A stretch of DNA of 64,000 nt from Neoscytalidium dimidiatum (lineage: Eukaryota > Ascomycota > Dothideomycetes > Botryosphaeriales > Botryosphaeriaceae): positions 930,001-994,000 of the forward strand of contig CM074696.1 of the NCBI GenBank assembly GCA_037367355.1, given 5' to 3'. Positions 34,193-43,552 of this stretch are shown here, piece by piece; within the stretch, counting starts at the first letter, position 1; every line of letters begins with the position of its first letter. The notes beneath the pieces were generated by a model that was not told the DNA's origin, did not search any database, and was given only the letters and a program-made list of their open reading frames with translations. A program made the position numbers and the translations under genes.

Positions 34193-34982
34193 GGATTAGG
34201 TTCGGGCGAGAATGTAAATCGCGTCGGCAGGCTAATAGGAGGTGGGGAATAAAAGGTAAAGAAGTTGAATAGATGAATAGATTAGCTTTTAGCATGAGAT
34301 ACAGAAGAATTTTCATGAAATGATCAAATTCTTGCTAGAAATGAAATAATATCCCTGTGCGAGGCGGAAGTGCGTAGCAACGGTACATGGAGAGCGCAGC
34401 ACCGCCACGCTGTCACCCTGTTTCCCTCTGGAAAGACATATCCTTCATATGCTATGGCGTTGTTTTTTTTTTTTTTCTTATATTTCTTGGACATTCTTAT
34501 GAGCTTGCCGCTTTACTTTATCACTTTGCTTGACAGCAGGTGCGATCTTGTCTTTTTTTTTTTCGCGATCCGTACAGCGTGCCAGAAGTAGCCTAAAGGT
34601 ATTAAGCTGGCCTAAATGAATTAAAGTAGCAGACGGTAAGAACAACTATCCCTGCTTTCTCGCCAACCCTTCATCTTTTTAATATTTGTAAAATTCTATA
34701 TTAAAATTAAAATAACATTTCAATATCTTATGTGGAAATTGTAGCTTTTTCAGTAATTTGTTTATAAGAGTTTAAAGAAAAAGATTAACTTAACCAAAGG
34801 CTAAGATCCCTGTCGAGAGGAGTATAAGAATGAACATCTTTTCCACGCTTTCTTATCCACAACCATCTTCTTTATTTTTCTCTTCGACAATTTACTGAAA
34901 TATATTGAATGACGCATAGCCACAAAACAACATCACCTAAGCTTGTCGAGTAGAGGCATTTCTTCAACAAACTACAGACACC
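34193..34982. other. AT-rich spacer with T tracts and poly(A) signal
   Basis: AATAAA at 34248-34253, 56 bp after the transporter stop, is a plausible poly(A) signal. Beyond it the base composition changes to strongly AT-rich (34440-34930), with T runs at about 34458-34474 and 34553-34562. No gene is seen before 34983. Confidence 0.6.
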
Positions 34983-35836
34983 ATGGCTCGCGCCCGCAGC
35001 ACAATCGATAACGATCCTAGTGCCATCTCGTCACAGGGAACGCGTCGCATTACCGTGCACCCCTTCCCCGCCACCTCTAATCCACTATCTACTACCGCCA
35101 TCGTTCCTAACGTTGGTGAGCCTTCAGCAAGCCACCATGCTGAAAGCGGTGTCGCCCCTCAAAGGTATGTCCACCCACTCTTCCCCGCCATCTCCAGACC
35201 ATCTCTCCACAATCATGACTCATCCGACTAACGACCCCTTTCAGCTCTTTCCGCCGCGGCCGCGGCCGTCCGAAGGGCTCCAAGAACAGGCCGAAACCCG
35301 CGAAGCCTGCCGGGTCGCCCACCGTCGTGACTCGACTTCGGGCACGAGCCGCGATCAGCGCTCTCCTGCACATGATGTACAAGCGCGGAGCGGTAGACGC
35401 GCTCATTCGACCGGGACCACAGCTAAGCGCCCCTGTACGTGACCCTCTTCTTAGGGCTCTGGCGCTGTCTGCGTACAAGCGCGGCGCGCAAGACACGTTT
35501 CGCAAGGTGATGGCGCAGCGATGTGCTGCTGCGTCGGCACAGAACAGCGTTGCCAGAAACGGGACGAATGCCGGACCCGCTGTCAGACCCGTCGTCGCGC
35601 TTGTTCCGGAGATTCAGCGTGCTAGGGTGATGAACCCCGATGCTGATGATTCGCAAAATAAGCGTGATGGTGCCGGCTCTCTTGTGCTGGCCTGGGTCCA
35701 GCAGCAGCGGCGGATTCATCTGGAGACTATCCGCCAAAAACGTCTCCACCACGAGCGCCTTGGTCAGGAGCGCGCCCGCCAGGATCTGCTTCGCCAGCTG
35801 ATCTATAGTCGTAAGCTTATGGCAAGCTGCAGATAG
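34983..35836 (+). CDS. AT-hook protein, orphan-like
   Basis: Two exons, 34983-35164 and 35245-35836, give 257 residues. The intron junction falls immediately before the motif RRGRGRPKGSKNRPKP (about residues 63-78), a good AT-hook (core GRPKGSKN), which binds the minor groove of AT-rich DNA. The remainder has an internal duplication: SALLHMMYKRGAVDALIR and RALALSAYKRGAQDTFRK, about 37 residues apart. A long basic helix rich in Arg and Gln (QQQRRIHLETIRQKRLHHER) ends the chain and could be a coiled coil. I recognise no other domain. The gene sits in an AT-rich island, and its own GC content is much higher than its flanks. Likely nuclear. It may be lineage-specific. Confidence 0.7.
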
Positions 35837-36896
35837 ACGCTTTCAACTGCGAGCGAGCACATAGCTGGTCATGTCAGCGAAGCGAACACAGGCTCGTCAT
35901 TAGGAGTACAAAACATTTAATAAGGGTCCCATCCCCGCGTCATGAAACTGCACGCATGGTAGCACCAGAGGTGGGTTATGACAGGCATGTGGACTTCCAT
36001 TACTCCAATTCACAGTGGTATATGTTTTTATGATATGGTTTACGACATTAACTGGAACTCAAATTGTGAAGATGTTATACCAACTTGGAGGATTCTTTCA
36101 GGATTTACTTCTGTGCGAAGACAGCAGTATACTGTCTAATCAAAATGCACAAATATTGACCAATTTTCTTTTCTCCCTTTATCTAGTCATCTCTTAAATA
36201 CTATTCTATAAATCCCGCGTATTTATAGAAGCACCCCATTAATCGGTGCGTCTATTTTTGAATTAAAGTGTCATCTTACTAAAAATGCGCAATCATAAGC
36301 ATTTGTATCATAATGCACCGATGTTGAGTAGTGATTGCAGACCACGACCATATAGCCATCAACGAACAAATATCACCCCCACATGATGTGTAGTACCTCT
36401 CAGCATACACCCTGTCCACTCAGGTTCCATCCGCACTCGTACCAAAATAGCAAGCAAGAACAAGCCACTCTAGCTCCACAAGCCTCCTCCGCAGTGGATC
36501 AAACGTATCCCTTGCATGGACCTGTTTGATTCGGCTCAAAGCTTAACCGTGCTTGCTCAGAATCGTTTCATGAACGGCAATAAGATCAAGCAGAATTTCA
36601 TTGCGAAGCCAGTAAAAGTGAAAATCATTCTTTTCAACGCCGTCCTGTCTATTTCAGCCGTCCCTCATGCAAATGCAAGTTCCCGCCGTGAAGAGAAGTC
36701 ATTTTAAAAGCCATAGTTATACACGAGTGCCGAAATCGTACTTCCATCCGCTTCGCCAGAAAGCTTGCATAGGAGCGAGTGACGACGAGAGATCTATGTG
36801 TTGCAAAGACCCGTTTATGACGGCACATGAAAGCCGTCGGTGATTCATAGTGCGCAATTGCGCGTGTGGCCGTAATTGTGTAGTTAAGTCGATACT
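35837..36896. other. AT-rich spacer with hairpin
   Basis: About 1 kb with no recognised gene. It is AT-rich from about 36000 to 36340 and includes the perfect inverted repeat at 36204-36230. Its right end is the 3' flank of the minus-strand oxidoreductase. Confidence 0.5.
36204..36230. repeat. Perfect inverted repeat, 10-bp arms
   Basis: TTCTATAAAT and ATTTATAGAA are exact reverse complements separated by CCCGCGT. The arms are AT-only except for one base and the loop is GC-rich. It lies in AT-rich DNA away from genes, so it could be a cruciform, a remnant of a small transposable element or chance. Confidence 0.9.
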
Positions 36897-38424
36897 TTAG
36901 GCAGGCAGGGCCAGTGCTTTGATGTTGACGGAAGTGGGCTGGCCGCGCATGAGCTCGGCCATAACCTTTCCAGTACCGAGGGACTGAGATATACCTGAGC
37001 GCTAGTCAGCGTGTTGATTTCAAGTGCGAAAAGAAATGATCTTACCCCAGGCACCGTGACCGGCGGCCAGGAATACGCCACCTTGGTTACCGCCAAGAGT
37101 CTGGATACCAAGCTTTTGGTCGGGAACTCGAGAAATGATTGGTCGGCCACTGGAAGTGACTGGACGGAAACACTACACAAACGTAAGTAATCGATCTACT
37201 GGAAAAGTGAGGTTTACACTGACCAGTCCTTCCCTAAGCATCTCGAGGTCATTCTCCTGACCGGGCAAGCCGCACATTGTAGCAGCGACTTCCTTCAACT
37301 GCTTCATGGCATCCTCTCTGACTTGCACATCTGAGGCGATCTCCGGCAAAGGGATCTGGGTCGTGTTGAGGCCAGCAATGTATATCTCTCCGTTGAGTCT
37401 ACTGAACAGTTCGGGCGAGAAGCCGAGGGTGTCTGTTGCGAAGATGGCGTGGCAGCCCTTTTCCTCATGTAAGGGAGTCCACCGAGGCGAACGGAGAAGC
37501 AGCGAGTGGCCGCCGAGCGGCGAGATGGGTATCCGTATGTTAGCGCGAGGGAACAGTGTGGTGAAGACTTTAGGAGTCCAAGCTCCGGCGGTGACGACGA
37601 GACGGGCACAGGGGACTATTTGAGATTAGCACTGATGAATACGACATCTTTTTGGGGGGTTTTTCCTTACTCTCAACCTCCATACCAGTCTCGGTGGCAA
37701 CGCGTACCGCGCTCAGCAGCCCTTTTTCGTCCCGCGAGACCCCCACCGCCTTCGCTGGCTGGTGTAGTTGGACGCCCTTTGCGCGGCATTCGTTCAGCAG
37801 GAATTCGCATAGGCGTTTCGGGTCACTACTGGAAATCAGCGTTTGCTTTTGTCAGCCCACCGGTGGCCCACTCACATCTGAGCAGTGCTCTCGTCCTGAC
37901 TGATCACCTCCAGACTGCTGCCAGCCTTCAGGTTCAACCACGCCGGACCTTCACCTTCAGTGAAATGATCCTGACCACCAGCGGCTTTCGCGCGACTGGT
38001 GCCATTGCGCAGCCAATCCTCTCCGCTGCCCAGCACGGCGTCCTCGTTATTATCCGGGTCCTGACTGAGGGACGTGCCGGTGCTCAGGCAGTAGCCCCAT
38101 TTTTTGCGGCCGTCGAACTTCTCTGCGAGCTCCTTGTGCAGGCGGAATGATAACGCGCCGAGCGGCGCAACGGATGGCGCAAACCCTGGCTCAGCGTCAG
38201 CTTTAACGCACCCTCTGAAGATATGGTCCGGAAGGCAGCGACGAACAGTCTGCAGCGAGAAAGCCACCGGCGAGGCCGGACGCGGAGCAGAACAGCTCGG
38301 TCGCGGACTCGACTATATGAATCTGGTTCGGATCGACATCGGGAGCGTGGGCGAGGTAGTAGGCGGTCGAGAGGCCGATGATGCCGGCGCCGAGGATGAC
38401 GGTCTGCGTCGGAGTCGTGGCCAT
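36897..38424 (-). CDS. FAD-dependent oxidoreductase of the DAO fold (Tda3-like)
   Basis: Six exons: 38424-38247, 38185-37876, 37825-37671, 37615-37224, 37172-37046 and 36994-36897, giving 419 residues. The dinucleotide-binding motif VILGAGIIGLSTAYYLA (GxGxxG) is at residues 9-25, followed by HIVESA with the acidic ribose ligand. After the first junction, the segment GLAGGFLAADWFAPSVAPLG matches the fungal Tda3/SPAC1F5.03c family. Later landmarks are VVTAGAWTPKV, IYIAGLNTTQIPLP, GLCFRPVTSSGRPIISRVP and GGNQGGVFLAAGHGAWGIS, the C-terminal FAD-contacting block. Yeast Tda3 is linked to endosomal recycling, and its substrate is not known. The first intron begins GTTCGT, a weak donor. Exon 3 has two acceptors 3 nt apart (CAG at 37829, TAG at 37826). 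It is divergent from the dehydrogenase gene at 38859. Confidence 0.88.
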
Positions 38425-38858
38425 AATGCGGCGGGGAGAAATGGATCTTGGATCTGCGGAGGGGAGGAGGATGGGCGTGGCATCGGCCAGCCCGCAGTGG
38501 GTTTATGTAAGAAGGCTCGTGGCATTGTGGTGCGGCTGCTTCAATTAAGCAGATATCATACGATCAGTCCCAGCAGCGGCGTTGTGAAAGGCGCCAAACC
38601 CCACATCGCCATGACGTCCGCCCGCCCAATGTGCTGCACCCCTCGCACCTTACCGGGCGATCCACAACAAGCGTCACCGCAAAAGAGCGGGTCCGACGGG
38701 GAACGAATCTTTTTTCTCGTGCTCTCCCCGTCGCGCGGCGGGGCTGGATCTCTTTTTTTTTCGTGCTCCCGTGCCCAGCTGCCTGCCTTGCGCGACGCAC
38801 AGCTCGCCAGCCCGCCAGCCGCCTCACCTCCGCCCCAGCATTACCATCGAACCACCCA
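38425..38858. promoter_or_regulatory. Divergent promoter of the Tda3-like and short-chain dehydrogenase genes
   Basis: The 434 bp between divergent start codons must hold both promoters. T tracts occur near 38709-38713 and 38752-38761. I recognise no specific site. Confidence 0.5.
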
Positions 38859-39809
38859 ATGGCCGCCGCAGGGAAAGTCATCATTGTGACCGGCGCCTCA
38901 CGGGGTACGCCGCCGGCCCTCCCTCCTGTCCCGCGGGACCGGACCCGTTACCGTTATACTGACGCATCTCGGCCCGCATCCAACAGGCATCGGCCTCGCC
39001 ATTAGCCACTACCTGCTGCAGCGCCAATGCAAGCTGGTCGTTGTCGCCCGAAGCAAGGAGCCACTCGAGCGGCTGCGTGCAGAATATCCGGAACAGGTGC
39101 AGCTCCTGTCAGGAGACCTTTCCGACTTTTCTGTCGGCAAAAAGGCCGCCGATCTCGCTATTACCACCTGGGGCCGTCTGGACGGGCTCGTCGTGAACCA
39201 CGGTGTCCTCGAGCCGGTGAAGAAGATCTGCGATACAGATGCCGAGGAGTGGAGAGCTGCATTTGATGTCAACGTCTTCTCCGGCATTGCTTTGGTACCC
39301 TATCATAGAGCCCCGTTAGAATTGCCTTATCTGACCAATGCTGTAGATTAAGGCTGCCCTGCCATCTCTGCGGGCCTCCAAGGGTCGCATCGTTCTGGTG
39401 TCCTCAGGCGCTGCCGTCCATTCCTATGCCGCCTGGGGGGTTTACGGCGCCTCCAAAGCTGTACTCAATCATTTGGCCGAGACGCTAGCTGTAGAAGAGC
39501 CTGATGTTACAACCGTTTCGATTCGTCCGGGCACCGTTGACACGGCCATGCAAGACAACATCAGGGCCACACATCACAAGCAAATGGATCCTAGAGACGC
39601 AGAGAAATTCCTCGGCCTGAAGCCAAATGGTAAATTGCTACGCCCCGACCAGCCCGGCAACGTGATGGCAAAGCTGGTCCTAGATGCCCCCAAAGAGCTG
39701 AACGGAAAATTTCTCAAGTACGTATATCTACATGCTGCTCGAAGTTTCGCGCTGACACAGTTGCTGCAGCTGGAACGACCAGGAGCTTTCGGTGTTCCAG
39801 GATTCGTAA
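38859..39809 (+). CDS. Short-chain dehydrogenase/reductase (Irc24/YIR035C-like)
   Basis: NAD(P)-dependent oxidoreductase of about 254 residues. Four exons: 38859-38904, 38987-39294, 39347-39717 and 39770-39809. The first junction splits the cofactor motif TGASRGIG. VNHGVL replaces the classical NNAG loop. The catalytic residues are Ser in LVSSGAAVHSY and the YxxxK pair in VYGASKAV. VSIRPGTVDTAM is the usual post-catalytic segment. The third exon was started at 39347 (IKAALPSLR) and not at the alternative AG at 39352, because IKAALP resembles the family's V/IKAALP block, and both keep phase. The last exon adds only WNDQELSVFQDS. The closest style is the yeast benzil/sepiapterin-reductase-like group. 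The substrate is unknown. It is divergent from the FAD oxidoreductase, so shared regulation is possible. Confidence 0.9.
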
Positions 39810-40282
39810 ATCACCTGATCTGGTAGCCATTTTTCCAGCCCTGTCTAAATTAGACATTAGCCAAGTTGTTCTCCAAATGTGCTGTATAGAACAATAGAAA
39901 GATCAAGTTGCTCAGGCGAAAGATGAAAAGGCTCGACACGAATCTCAACATAGGGGTTTTACACCCTCTGTCTTAGCATGGAATGTGATCTTTTGTCATC
40001 ACAGGAAGGGGCAACAAAGGAGAGAACATTTCAACATACCATGACTGATGCTGACGTTAAAATAAGCTCCTATCACCATACTAGTCATTCGGGTCAGTCA
40101 ACGCAGTACGCACAACATCAGCAAGATCACCACGGTGGATGACTGAAATAGGCCATCAGTCAAGATTTGATCGTCACAAAACGTCCGAATTTGATAGTAC
40201 TCTTTGATTCTTGATCATCACTTGAGGCGCGAAGTGACGTGGCTGATGTGAAAGATCGGGGGATGCCTACCTGCGGCATACT

Positions 40283-40323
40283 TGCTAATCCTGGATATGC
40301 AGTGCGATATACCAGGATTAGCA
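40283..40323. repeat. Perfect inverted repeat, 12-bp arms
   Basis: TGCTAATCCTGG at 40283-40294 and CCAGGATTAGCA at 40312-40323 are exact reverse complements with a 17-nt loop. It is not directly behind a gene: the dehydrogenase stop is 470 bp to the left. Confidence 0.92.
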
Positions 40324-40342
40324 GAAGCGGGCCGTTGTGCAG

Positions 40343-40358
40343 TTGATCGTACGATCAA
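40343..40358. repeat. Perfect 16-bp palindrome
   Basis: TTGATCGTACGATCAA reads the same on both strands. It lies 19 bp to the right of the 12-bp-arm inverted repeat. It could be a dimeric regulator site or chance. Confidence 0.9.
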
Positions 40359-41180
40359 GCGGGGTGGCGCCACAGTTGATGATCCGTCGGAGAATCATGC
40401 GGGTGCGGCCTGATAGTCGCCCGCTCTGGGGCTCCCGCAATGTGGGATGGCCTCCGTGCGCTCGATCCGGCAGAACTCACATGCCCAGTCAGAGTCTGAG
40501 ACGGATACCTCTTGTGCCCCTGCATAAGTCGCACCGCGTTTGCGCAGACCGACCACCGACCGGTGTGTGCGCCACACTTGAACAGACACTACGCGGACCG
40601 ACGCACCATTTGCGTCGGGAACCAGTCGCCTCGGCAGCGCGGGTGATATCGACTCTTACGAACGACGACTTGCCCGGGTTGTGCTTCACAACCGCTCTCC
40701 TACTATCTTTATCGAAACATCAGCGTGTGTTCGCGACTTCAGTTGAATAACGAAGCGGAAGATGTTTCTTCTCAGAAAGTCCGTTTGGCTAGGACAGGTA
40801 ATCACCACAGAATGGTCTGATAGGGGCGACACGAATGTTCATCTTCGGAAGGATGTGTGAGCAGGAGAAGAGGACGACTTACCATGCTACAAGCCGCATT
40901 GCGAGTGTTGTGGAAGTGCAGAAGAAAAGTGCGGCTGAAGTAGTTGGTGGTGGAAGCGAACGAGAAAAAGTTTCGAGATTCTTTGATCATCTCGGAAGCA
41001 AAGCTTCGCCGAGGCCGACGGACCCAGCCGAGCTGATGAAGCGGTAGCTCTGTTCCAACATTTAAAGAATGCCCATGGTGACCGCGACAATGATTTGTGC
41101 GCGCAGACCTAATCGCAACCCTCATCCTGCTTCACCGCTCCCAACTTCGACCCCAGCCTGAGACTCAGTCCACGCGAGCC

Positions 41181-41905
41181 ATGTCGGACCGCGAATTTGG
41201 AGGTGCGTCGCAACTAAGCAGGCTGCCGCTTCGCGCGCCTTCGCAAGATGAATGGGAGAACAACACGCTGACCCTCGAGACAGGCAACGACGAGCTTTCG
41301 CTCCCGAAAGGTATGCCGGCCTCTCCATAATCACACGCGACCGGTGCCCTCGCATACCGCCCTTTCCCGTCGCGTTTGTCATGTCGCGGAAGTCAAGGAG
41401 GGGGAACGCCCAAATGCCCCGCGCCGACCTCGCTTTCCGAATCGCGCTGACCGAGGATAAAGCCACCGTCCAGAAGATTATCAACGAAATCCTCGCAAAC
41501 GATCCCGGGGTCACCTTCGCGAAGGAGACGCGCGATCTCTTGATCGAGTGTTGCGTCGAGTTCATTACCATGATCTCCTCCGAAGCCAACGACATCGCCG
41601 AGAAGGAAGCAAAGAAGACGATCGCCTGCGAGCACGTCAAGGCTGCGCTGGAGGACTTCGGCTTCGGCAACTACGTGGACGACATCATGCAGGTTGCGGC
41701 GGATCAGCGCAAGCAGCAGATGGTGGGTGCCCGAGCCTTGCCGCACATAGTGCAAGGCGCGCTAACGCCAGATCTCTAGAACCGCGAGAAGAAGCAGAGC
41801 AAGATCGAGCAAAGCGGCTTGAGCGAGGAGGAGTTGATCCGACAGCAGCAGGAGCTTTTCCGGTCGGCCACGGACAAGTTCAACTCAGGGCCGCACGAAT
41901 CGTGA
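41181..41905 (+). CDS. Negative cofactor 2 beta (Dr1/Ncb2-like histone-fold protein)
   Basis: Forms a histone-fold pair with NC2-alpha, clamps TBP on promoters and represses or tunes RNA polymerase II initiation in the nucleus. Four exons: 41181-41202 (22 nt), 41284-41310 (27 nt), 41463-41722 and 41780-41905, giving 144 residues. The spliced start reads MSDREFGGNDELSLPKATVQKIINEIL, matching the family start. The histone fold (about 15-100) has GVTFAKETRDLLIECCVEFI, then SSEANDIAEKEAKKTI and EHVKAALEDFGF. The C-terminal helix (about 104-135) is Gln/Lys/Glu-rich (NREKKQSKIEQSGLSEEEL). The two tiny first exons are needed, because reading from 41252 without splicing gives a non-family N-terminus. 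BRF1, another TBP partner, is in the same window but far away, and no link is implied. Confidence 0.92.
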
Positions 41906-42343
41906 GCGGGCTATGTAGGTAATCTGGCGTTGCGGTTGGGCGTTCTGGCGTTTTGGGCAGCGGGCTGGAAAGTATTGCATGCAGGAACTGGGCAAGCTGG
42001 CAGGCAATGTGCATCAGCATCTCTCTATGGCTACGAGAACGATTTTCTTTGAGAATTCAATAGAGCACATGAAGATACGAGCATGTGCGGCTGATTGAAT
42101 GTGGTGGCTGCGAGCTGCGAGCCGCACGCGCTGCCCTATAGATGTGCCGCTGCGGCCAAGAGCGCGCGGCTGATGACGTTCTCCGAAGCGAGGCAGGCCT
42201 CGGCGCCGCCAGAGGGCAGCGCCGTTCTATCAGGCAGAGCTGCAACAAACTCCACCAGCAGAACCTCAGCATCCCTCCAAAGTAGCGACACGCAACATAA
42301 CCTCCTTCCCAGCCGTCGGAACCCCTCACATTCGGTCACAATC
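41906..42343. other. Intergenic between NC2-beta and Did2
   Basis: A 438-bp spacer with both genes on the plus strand. It is the 3' flank of the first and the promoter of the second. No additional gene is seen. Confidence 0.5.
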
Positions 42344-43142
42344 ATGTCTGGCCTCGAGAAAGCACTGTTTAACCTGAAGGCATGCCATAGCGATCCCCGC
42401 ATGCGCCCCGCGCTAACAGTGCTTGGGCTCGCAGTTCACCGCGAAGCAGCTCAACCGGCAAGCCGCAAAGGCCGGCAAAGATGAGCAGACCGAGAAGACG
42501 AAGCTGGAGAAAGTACGCTCTCACACCGCCCGCGACATATGACCGCTCGAAGCAACCGTTTCCAACCTCGTGAGACTGACACACCGACTTCGCGCAGGCT
42601 ATGAAGCAAGGCCACAACGACATCGCCAAAATCTACGCGCAGAATGCTATTAGGAAGCAAAATGAGAAGCTCAACTTGCTGCGCCTGGCCTCGCGTATCG
42701 ACGCTGTCAGCAGCAGGGTGCAAACGGCGGTGACGATGCGCCAGGTGACGGGCAGCATGGCAAACGTGGTCAAGGGTATGGACTCGGCTATGAAGACCAT
42801 GGACCTCGAAAAGGTACTCCACGCGTTCCTTTTCCCGCTCTCTGGAGGTGCCGTCTGACAGGGCCATGCATCGCGCAGATATCAGCAGTCATGGACAAAT
42901 TCGAGACTCAGTTCGAGGACCTGGACGTCGCCACAGGCTACTATGAGAATGCGACATCGTCTGCTACAGCCGTGGGCACACCACAGGAGGATGTTGACCG
43001 CCTCATGGCACAGGCTGCGGATAAGGCGGGGGTCGAGCTGAATCAGGAACTCGAAGGAGCAACCCCGGCCAAGACGAAGATTGGCCCCACCGAGGAGATG
43101 GAAGACGGGCTCAACGAGCGTCTCAGGGCCCTTCGGAACTAG
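42344..43142 (+). CDS. DID2: ESCRT-III associated protein Did2/CHMP1
   Basis: Small ESCRT-III family protein that recruits Vps4 to endosomes in multivesicular body formation. Four exons: 42344-42379, 42435-42512, 42598-42813 and 42879-43142, giving 197 residues, the family length. The spliced start [20 protein letters not shown] is typical of CHMP1. The helical core follows, with [37 protein letters not shown] and [17 protein letters not shown]. The C-terminus holds a MIM1-like helix ending in ERLRALRN, which in this family binds the MIT domain of Vps4 (LxxRLxxLR pattern). The first intron starts with GC instead of GT (AAG then GCATGC) and has a CTAAC branch site. Without removing it the frame does not connect. 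Confidence 0.93.
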
Positions 43143-43552
43143 ACGGTGAGATTAAGATACCTTGACAAGGGAAAGAAAGGGCACTGGGGGGAGTTGGTGG
43201 CGTTTTCACGGGCTTGAGGCTTTTGGGACTTTTCCATCATTCCATCCAGCGGTAGGCATGAATGATCAAATGCGCCTAGGTTACATATCTAAGGGATGTG
43301 AATGGCTCGCACATCGCCGATTTTTGTGCAAATCATTGCTGTTTTGCTGAAATGCTCTGGTTACCCATGGCTAATGCTGGGGCTAAGATACCAGGCCCCT
43401 TCATACCCTGATCCTGCAGGGCTGACCTGCAGCTCTCGCTCAGCTATCGCTCGCCAATTACTATAACAAACGCTACTCTTTTAGATCCGCTACCACCTTC
43501 CAGCCTTCTACCTTTTTCTTCTTCTTCTTCTTCTTCTTCTTCTCGACTCGGC
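43143..43552. other. Intergenic with a TTC microsatellite next to a start codon
   Basis: The last part holds nine perfect TTC units at 43516-43542, ten bases before the ATG at 43553, inside a pyrimidine-rich leader. No gene is seen. Confidence 0.6.
43516..43542. repeat. (TTC)9 microsatellite
   Basis: Nine uninterrupted TTC triplets directly upstream of the start codon at 43553, in the probable 5' leader. Confidence 0.95.

Larger units (their letters stand above)
39810..41180. other. Intergenic, with two strong inverted repeats
   Basis: About 1.4 kb without a recognised gene. It holds the 12-bp-arm inverted repeat at 40283-40323 and the 16-bp palindrome at 40343-40358. The part before 41181 should be the NC2-beta promoter. 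Confidence 0.5.

Noticed and set aside
41252..41462. Long unspliced start for NC2-beta
   Set aside because: The reading from 41252 changes phase relative to the family N-terminus and encodes an Arg-rich stretch unlike any Dr1 protein. Splicing of the small exons restores the known start.
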